Origin: JADGQM01 sp964441945
GTDB taxonomy: Bacteria; Desulfobacterota; Syntrophobacteria; Syntrophobacterales; Syntrophobacteraceae
Length of the DNA stretch: 64,000 nucleotides
Assembly: GCA_964441945.1 (NCBI GenBank)
Contig: CAYTWB010000001.1
Location: 124,001 to 188,000 of the forward strand
Direction of reading: 5' to 3'
Notes under the pieces: generated by a model
What the model saw: the letters and a program-made list of their open reading frames with translations, nothing else
Told to the model about the DNA's origin: nothing
Databases searched by the model: none
Shown here: in pieces, positions 59,693-64,000 of the stretch
Layout: each line of letters begins with the position of its first letter
Position numbering within the stretch: the stretch's first letter is position 1
Made by a program: the position numbers and the translations under genes

Positions 59693-60706
59693 ATGAGAGA
59701 GGCGATGTTTTACAAAAAACTGGATAAGAGCAGAGTCGCATGCTTTCTTTGCGCCCAGACGTGCATCATAGAACCGGGTAGACGGGGGAAATGCGGCGTT
59801 CGTGAGAATCGTGACGGCATTCTGTTATCGCTTGTTTTCGAACGGCTTGTTGCACAAAACGTCGATCCCATTGAAAAGAAGCCTCTTTTCCATTTCCTTC
59901 CCGCCACCAGGAGCTATTCGATTGCCACAGTAGGGTGCAATTTCCGCTGCCTGTTTTGTCAGAATGCCGACATTTCGCAGGCCCCCAGAGAATACAGCAC
60001 CATTCTGGGGCAAAGGATCGCCCCCGAGGAGGTGGTGGCCCAGGCACGAAAGACCCGTTGCAGCACCATATCTTACACCTATACCGAACCCACTGTCTTC
60101 ATGGAGTACGCTCTGGATGTTGCCAGGCTAGCCCACAAAGAGGGCATTCGGAATGTCTTTGTCAGCAACGGCTACATGACGAAGCAAGCTCTCGAAGCCG
60201 TCACCCCGTATCTGGACGCCGCCAATATCGATCTCAAAGCCTTTACCGACCGGTTCTATTCCGAACAGTGCGGAGCGCATCTGAAACCAGTCCTCAAGAC
60301 GATCGAGGCAATGAAGAAACGAGGCATCTGGGTTGAGGTCACAACACTCCTGGTCCCCGGTCTCAATGACAGTCCGGAAGAGTTGCGCCGCCTGGCAGGG
60401 TTTCTGGTCGAACTCGATCCGGAAATCCCCTGGCATATAAGCCGCTTTCATCCGACCTATCGACTCACCGACTGCCCATCCACACCGGTGCAGACCCTGC
60501 ATCTGGCCCGAGAAATAGGCCTGGAAGCCGGCCTGTACTATGTGTACACAGGCAATGTCCCCGGCGACGACGGCGAAAACACTTACTGCCATCGATGCAA
60601 GGGTTTGCTCATTGAACGCTTTGCGTTTGCCATCCAGATACGGGCCCTAAAGGCTGGAAAATGCTCGCATTGCGGGACCCCCCTGCGAGGGTTTGGGATC
60701 CCGTGA
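59693..60706 (+). CDS. amrS: AmmeMemoRadiSam-system radical SAM enzyme AmrS
   Basis: A 337-aa radical SAM protein matching AmrS/PflA-like proteins. An N-terminal cysteine-containing region (CFLCAQTCIIEPGRRGKCGVR) precedes the cluster motif CNFRCLFCQN (about 81-90). SYTYTEPTVFMEYALD, NIDLKAFTDRFY and TTLLVPGLNDS follow. The C-terminus has a rubredoxin-like zinc ribbon (CHRCKGLL and CSHCGTPL). The usual partners (Memo and AMMECR1 domains) are not adjacent. AAGG precedes the ATG. It overlaps the EndoIII-like gene by 1 nt (TGATG). Confidence 0.88.
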   Translation: MREAMFYKKLDKSRVACFLCAQTCIIEPGRRGKCGVRENRDGILLSLVFERLVAQNVDPIEKKPLFHFLPATRSYSIATVGCNFRCLFCQNADISQAPREYSTILGQRIAPEEVVAQARKTRCSTISYTYTEPTVFMEYALDVARLAHKEGIRNVFVSNGYMTKQALEAVTPYLDAANIDLKAFTDRFYSEQCGAHLKPVLKTIEAMKKRGIWVEVTTLLVPGLNDSPEELRRLAGFLVELDPEIPWHISRFHPTYRLTDCPSTPVQTLHLAREIGLEAGLYYVYTGNVPGDDGENTYCHRCKGLLIERFAFAIQIRALKAGKCSHCGTPLRGFGIP

Positions 60707-61359
60707 TGAAAAGGCGCCGGAAACTGATCCGGGGAGTGTTCGATCGACTCTTTTCCGCACTTGGCCCGCAATACTGGTGGCCTGCGGACACCCCTTTCGA
60801 AGTGATTGTGGGGGCCATTCTGACTCAGAACACCGCCTGGAGAAATGTCAAGCAGGCTATCGGGAGGCTCCGCGAGAGCAACCTCCTGACCGGCGAAGCC
60901 ATCAATGCCGTCTCGCTTCAGGACCTGGCTTCGCTCATTCGTTCTTCAGGCTATTACAATCAAAAGGCCCGAAAATTGAAGGCATTCTGTGAGCACGTTC
61001 AGAATCATTGGCAGGGCAGGCTCAATGATTTCCTGTCCCAGGACATGGAAAACCTGCGCGCAGAACTGCTCGGCCTGCATGGAATCGGACCGGAGACTGC
61101 CGACAGCATCATCCTCTACGCTGCCGGGCAGCCGTCCTTCGTTGTTGACGCTTACACACACCGAATCTTTCACCGGCATGGCTGGGTACCGGAGGCTGTA
61201 CAATACGAGGATTTGAGATCGTACTTCATGGAGGCACTGGAACCGGACCCGGCCATGTATCAGGAATACCACGCCCTGCTTGTGCGCACCGGTCATCTCT
61301 ACTGCCGACGCAAACCCACCTGTGGTTCCTGTCCTCTCCATGAATGGGAGCAGGACTAA
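60706..61359 (+). CDS. Endonuclease III-like HhH-GPD DNA glycosylase, atypical
   Basis: A 217-aa base-excision glycosylase. The HhH motif is LLGLHGIGPETADSIILY (about 117-134) with catalytic Asp in FVVDAYTHRIFHR. The EndoIII lyase Lys (GVGRKTA) is replaced, here GIGPETA, so it should be monofunctional. The terminal iron-sulfur loop reads CRRKPTCGSCPLHEWEQD with three cysteines and no fourth, so cluster binding is doubtful. ATG 60706 overlaps the amrS TGA by one base. A start at 60661 is in frame but extends into amrS. Confidence 0.85.
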   Translation: MKRRRKLIRGVFDRLFSALGPQYWWPADTPFEVIVGAILTQNTAWRNVKQAIGRLRESNLLTGEAINAVSLQDLASLIRSSGYYNQKARKLKAFCEHVQNHWQGRLNDFLSQDMENLRAELLGLHGIGPETADSIILYAAGQPSFVVDAYTHRIFHRHGWVPEAVQYEDLRSYFMEALEPDPAMYQEYHALLVRTGHLYCRRKPTCGSCPLHEWEQD

Positions 61360-61365
61360 AGCCGG

Positions 61366-61710
61366 CTACACGGGTTTGAAGATCTTCTCGATCGGCCGGC
61401 GTTCCGGAATATAGAGATCTGCTGCAATCTTGCCTTCATTCCACTCTTTCGAGACATAAAGGCCGCAGTAACAGCTGCCGAATTCTTCGATGTCGGCCGT
61501 TCGATAGGTGCAGGGGCAGATGATATCCCTGTCCCATTCACGGTCCGAAGCAGCCAGTCGGCAAGGGCAGCACATGTAACCGTATCGATCCCTGTTGATA
61601 AGAAGGCCCTCCAGAAGATCGAAAACCCTCTTCCTGTCTTTGTTGAAGAAGAAACCTTTTGCCTCCTGGGCCTTCTTAAGCGTCTCGTAGAGCTGCTCGA
61701 TCTTCATCAT
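61366..61710 (-). CDS. Ferredoxin-thioredoxin reductase catalytic-chain-like protein
   Basis: A 114-aa FTR beta-chain-like protein. The [4Fe-4S] and disulfide cysteines are C48-P-C50, C65-P-C67 and C80-Y-C82. The spacing (14 and 12) is wider or shorter than the plant/cyanobacterial CPC-16-CPC-8-CHC. It would use reduced ferredoxin to reduce a disulfide partner. No FTR variable chain is needed in non-photosynthetic bacteria of this type. ATG 61710 overlaps the glutaredoxin stop (ATGA); ATG 61707 is also possible. The neighbouring glutaredoxin-like protein is the likely redox partner. Confidence 0.85.
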   Translation of the reverse strand: MMKIEQLYETLKKAQEAKGFFFNKDRKRVFDLLEGLLINRDRYGYMCCPCRLAASDREWDRDIICPCTYRTADIEEFGSCYCGLYVSKEWNEGKIAADLYIPERRPIEKIFKPV

Positions 61711-61964
61711 AGGTTGAGCGCCTCCCGGAGCTCGTCTTCCCGGAACCCAACGATAACCTTGTCTCCAATGACTATAGTGGGAAAAGAACAGAGCGGATTG
61801 TGAAGCCTCACCTCTTCGATGACCCTCTGGCGCTCCTCTCCTTTCAGCTGATCGATATTGATGCATTCGTACTCAATACCGCAATTGTTCAGAAATTCCT
61901 TCGTACTCCTGCAGTGAATACAGGTACTCAAAGCATACATCATCACATCACAGCCCTTCGTCAT
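61707..61964 (-). CDS. Glutaredoxin-family protein
   Basis: An 85-aa glutaredoxin-fold protein. The redox site is CIHC in ALSTCIHCRSTKEFL (about 15-18), the cis-Pro strand is SFPTIVIGDKVIVGF (about 61-75), and the C-terminal helix is DELREALNL. ATG 61964 is chosen for AAGGAGA 7 nt upstream; ATG 61985 is also in frame. It is the first gene of a pair with the FTR-like protein and is likely reduced by it rather than by glutathione. Confidence 0.88.
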   Translation of the reverse strand: MTKGCDVMMYALSTCIHCRSTKEFLNNCGIEYECINIDQLKGEERQRVIEEVRLHNPLCSFPTIVIGDKVIVGFREDELREALNL

Positions 61965-62001
61965 TGCTACTCTCCTTTTCTTCATTGTTGTTGAAAGCCG
62001 G

Positions 62002-62799
62002 CTAACAAGGACCCTGATTCACATCCCTTATACCACGAATCCCCAGGCGTGTCAGAGCGAAATCATAGCGCACCGGGTCTTCGGGAGCGATTGATCGAAA
62101 AGCCGCTGTAACCTCCAAAGCGGTCAGGATGTCCGCCTGTTTCCGGCGCGTCAAGCCGCTGTCGAGGCTGATTCGATGCATATGGGTGTCCAGTGGAATG
62201 ACCAGGCGCTGAGGCCCTATCTCTGCCCACCCTCCAGGGTCAACATCGTCCGAGCGCACCATCCACCGAAGGAACAGGTTGAGCCGTTTGCAGGCGCTAC
62301 CCTTCCCGGGTGAGGGCAGCAGTGTATTCGTCTCACAGGGAACCTCGGCGCTCAGTTCTTGTACAAAGCCGACCAGGGCCGGCAGGATGGTATCGTCCTT
62401 ATGTCCGCATTTTGCCATGAAACAGGCCTGCAGGGACCCATATCGCTCTATGGTTCGCTTGATGCCATATAGAAGTGCCGCCAATTGACTGCCTCCGGTA
62501 AAACGATGCCTGAAATCGCCAACTACCGTCTGAATGCGGCTAAAGGGGCTATCCAGGATGAACTTCGACGGGGATTCGCCCATCCGGCCCAACACATCGG
62601 AGACACTCTTTAGAATCTGCCGGACCCGGCCATATGCGAGGGATGAGGCCACCAGGCCTACAATTTCACGATCTGCAGAATCCGGATACTGGTGTACAAA
62701 CTCCAGAGGGTCCGGGTGAATGAACTCTCGCCGGTTATAGAGGCCGTAGAGTCGCTCCAGCGTTTCTCTACAAAATTCCGGAGGCCCAATCGATCTCAT
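62002..62799 (-). CDS. TIGR02757/DUF2400 family protein
   Basis: A 265-aa protein matching the TIGR02757 (DUF2400) family, distantly related to HhH-GPD DNA glycosylases; the function is uncharacterised. Landmarks are NRREFIHPDPLEFV, DREIVGLVASSLAYGRVRQI, a Lys/Arg-rich KRLNLFLRWMVRSDDVDPGGW and LVIPLDTHMHRISLDSGL near the end. The last resembles the HhH-GPD Asp region. ATG 62799 has GGAGC about 10 nt upstream. The frame stays open upstream to 62997, but that part is unlike the family. A 32-nt repeat copy lies just upstream. Confidence 0.8.
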   Translation of the reverse strand: MRSIGPPEFCRETLERLYGLYNRREFIHPDPLEFVHQYPDSADREIVGLVASSLAYGRVRQILKSVSDVLGRMGESPSKFILDSPFSRIQTVVGDFRHRFTGGSQLAALLYGIKRTIERYGSLQACFMAKCGHKDDTILPALVGFVQELSAEVPCETNTLLPSPGKGSACKRLNLFLRWMVRSDDVDPGGWAEIGPQRLVIPLDTHMHRISLDSGLTRRKQADILTALEVTAAFRSIAPEDPVRYDFALTRLGIRGIRDVNQGPC

Positions 62800-63390
62800 A
62801 TCAGTACTGCTCCGCACAAATGAGTGTCCGGATTGCCGTTCATCATACCGGCGAACGGTCATGATCTTCAGATCACAACGAAGGATGAAGCACTTGATCT
62901 GGCGGTCTATTTCAGCCATGGACCATCCATCAACGGATTTTTTCGACACGAATGATCGAGGCAGGAGGATGGACCATGCCAGGGAGCAAAGATACACAAA
63001 GCATTAGAGTTGTGCACCCGATTTGTTGTGCGGACGGGATGTCCATAAGAAGAGCATGCGTGCCTGCTTGTTCACAGTGCAATCCGAGGGACTTGAAGAA
63101 CGTGAAATCAGATAGTCTGACACGTTAACCAGGGACCTTTTCGAGTTGAAGCAGTGGTCCTCGGAGAACGGATGTCCGGTCATTGGCAGGGAGAGCACAG
63201 AAGGCTATCGGCAGCCTGGTGAAACATGGCCCGGCGAAAGGCCGTTCCCTGCTCGAATTGTTGGGATGGGAATGCAAGGCCGCTTGGAGCCACACTGTCT
63301 CGAAGACATCCGGGGATTATCTTTTTTCCTATCATCTGATACACTTCGGATGAGGTCATCCATAAACATTTGGATCAAAGGAGGCATGCC
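62800..63390. other. 591-bp intergenic region with repeat copy B
   Basis: No supported gene is present. The TIGR02757-like gene is transcribed leftward and the phasin-like gene rightward, so promoters for both should lie here; I could not place one with confidence. Copy B of the 32-nt repeat is at 62819-62850. Confidence 0.6.
62819..62850. repeat. 32-nt interspersed repeat, copy B
   Basis: It matches copy A (40211-40242) at 28 of 32 positions, differing at positions 13, 17, 20 and 24. Both copies lie in the same orientation relative to a minus-strand gene start: copy B is 20 bp upstream of the TIGR02757-like ATG. Confidence 0.6.
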
Positions 63391-63720
63391 ATGATGGAAC
63401 TGTTCAAAAAGGGATTGATGGCCGGCATCGGGGCGGTCGCATTGACCACCGAGAAACTGCAGGAATGCGTCAGGAAGCTCGTGGATGAGGGGAAGATCAC
63501 AACGGATGAGGGGGAAAAGCTCATCGAAGAACTGATCCGAAGCGGCGAGCACCAATGGGAAGAAATCAGCCGGAAGCTCTCCGAGAAGATGAAAAAATGG
63601 TCAGAGAGTGTGGAAGTCATCAAAAAAAGTGAGTACGAAGAGCTGAAAGGGCGTATCGAAAATCTGGAACAGCGCCTGAGTGAAATTGAAAAAGACCGGA
63701 TTCGACAAACCGATGCCTGA
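63391..63720 (+). CDS. Phasin-family-like small helical protein
   Basis: A 109-aa helical protein resembling the COG3937 (PHA-granule-associated/phasin-like) family: LFKKGLMAGIGAVALTTEKL, VRKLVDEGKITTDEGEKLIE and a C-terminal coiled coil (RIENLEQRLSEIEKD). It may coat storage granules or act as a general surface or chaperone protein. ATG 63391 has AAGGAGG 7 nt upstream. No PHA synthase is in the window, so the role is inferred only from the pattern. Confidence 0.7.
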   Translation: MMELFKKGLMAGIGAVALTTEKLQECVRKLVDEGKITTDEGEKLIEELIRSGEHQWEEISRKLSEKMKKWSESVEVIKKSEYEELKGRIENLEQRLSEIEKDRIRQTDA

Positions 63721-63792
63721 TCGGGGAAAGGGGGCACGGCAGACTGGTTCAAGAAGCCGCTTCAACCTTCCGAACCCCAGGGCAACCACTCG

Positions 63793-64000
63793 CTAGCCCT
63801 GCGAATCATTGAAGCCGCCGCACCTAAAGAGAACGAATGCCGCAAGAAGGGCAGCTCCCGCGAACAGGAAGAGGGTCTGGAAACCAGCCCACTGGCCAAT
63901 GAAACCGAGAATGATCGAGCCGGCAAACACCCCGGCATCGACACTGCCGGTGAAGATTCCCATGATCTTTCCCCTGATGGCTGAAGGACCGTCACGTACC
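63793..64000 (-). CDS. Major facilitator superfamily transporter, C-terminal end (partial)
   Basis: This is the last 68 residues of a membrane transporter read on the minus strand from the window edge. It contains VRDGPSAIRGKIMGIFTGSV (the MFS loop before a helix), DAGVFAGSIILGFIGQWAGF and TLFLFAGAALLAAFVLF, ending in a short tail. The RGKxMGIF pattern and two paired helices are typical of MFS C-terminal halves. The substrate is unknown. Confidence 0.75.
   Translation of the reverse strand, partial: VRDGPSAIRGKIMGIFTGSVDAGVFAGSIILGFIGQWAGFQTLFLFAGAALLAAFVLFRCGGFNDSQG

Noticed and set aside
63004..63198. A 64-codon minus-strand frame in the gap before the phasin-like gene
   Set aside because: It has no ribosome site and no family resemblance, and is of the length expected by chance at this GC content.
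1..64000. CRISPR array, prophage, integrative element or defence island
   Set aside because: No regularly spaced repeats, integrase, transposase, tRNA-adjacent att sites or recognised defence effectors were seen; most genes are core or metabolic.

Overview
The window is a gene-dense chromosomal stretch (about 90% coding) from a Gram-negative anaerobe. It most resembles a Desulfobacterota organism (deltaproteobacterial, Syntrophobacter-like). This is inferred from gene content and protein texture, not from a marker gene: a split ferredoxin-type glutamate synthase, an indolepyruvate:ferredoxin oxidoreductase pair, a ferredoxin-thioredoxin reductase-like protein, AmrS, DUF1786 and DUF4301 proteins, GatCA, and lipoprotein or outer-membrane biogenesis genes. 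No rRNA, tRNA, CRISPR array, integrase or transposase was seen.

Layout. 1-3.9 kb: end of pheS, pheT, a degenerate PilZ-domain gene and mntP. 4.0-8.7 kb: purine operon purL-purQ-purN, closed by a clear intrinsic terminator. 8.8-15 kb: a periplasmic PPIase, a DUF4301 gene, a minus-strand receiver-PAS-histidine kinase/CheX pair, and an ASKHA-like DUF1786 gene. 15-18.5 kb: a metallo-beta-lactamase-fold hydrolase, an FMN reductase coupled to an AlkD-like glycosylase, and an exported papain-like protease with its own promoter. 18.9-27.9 kb: a long plus-strand run of mfd, a surA-like gene, a rodZ-like gene, recO, a ccdA/dsbD-like gene, tlpA and glgC. 28-30.4 kb (minus): gatC-gatA and a small HELIH putative metallopeptidase. 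30.6-36 kb: three-gene glutamate synthase behind a strong promoter whose -35 box overlaps a palindrome. 36.1-44.6 kb (minus): larB-like, iorA, iorB, livH, a livM-livG fusion, livF and a PaaK-like protein whose ATP-binding loop is replaced. 45-50.2 kb: panC-panD-metK-ahcY-mltA, where mltA appears to start at CTG. 50.2-56.8 kb: a small helical protein, a motif-poor SF2 helicase relative, a RimK-like ATP-grasp protein, a two-half M16 protease and a radical SAM enzyme. 57-64 kb: ilvD, a methyltransferase, amrS, an EndoIII-like gene, an FTR-like/glutaredoxin pair, a TIGR02757-like gene, a phasin-like protein, and the 3' end of an MFS transporter.

How the genes work together. Several sets fit an anaerobic amino-acid and redox economy. 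The liv permease with IorAB and an acyl-CoA-ligase relative suggests uptake and ferredoxin-linked oxidation of aromatic or branched 2-oxo acids. Glutamate synthase, IlvD and PanCD cover assimilation. MetK and AhcY sit at the two ends of the SAM cycle. CcdA/TlpA, glutaredoxin and the FTR-like protein handle thiol redox. The surA-like and PpiC-like foldases, the M16 protease and MltA act in the envelope.

I found no clearly new multi-gene defence or mobile system. The most unusual signals are single-gene: the CTG start of mltA, the PaaK-like protein without its nucleotide loop, the degenerate sensor kinase beside CheX, the HELIH protein, the eroded SF2 helicase, the glutamate-synthase operator, and two repeat families (a 139-bp multi-hairpin element and a 32-nt two-copy repeat).
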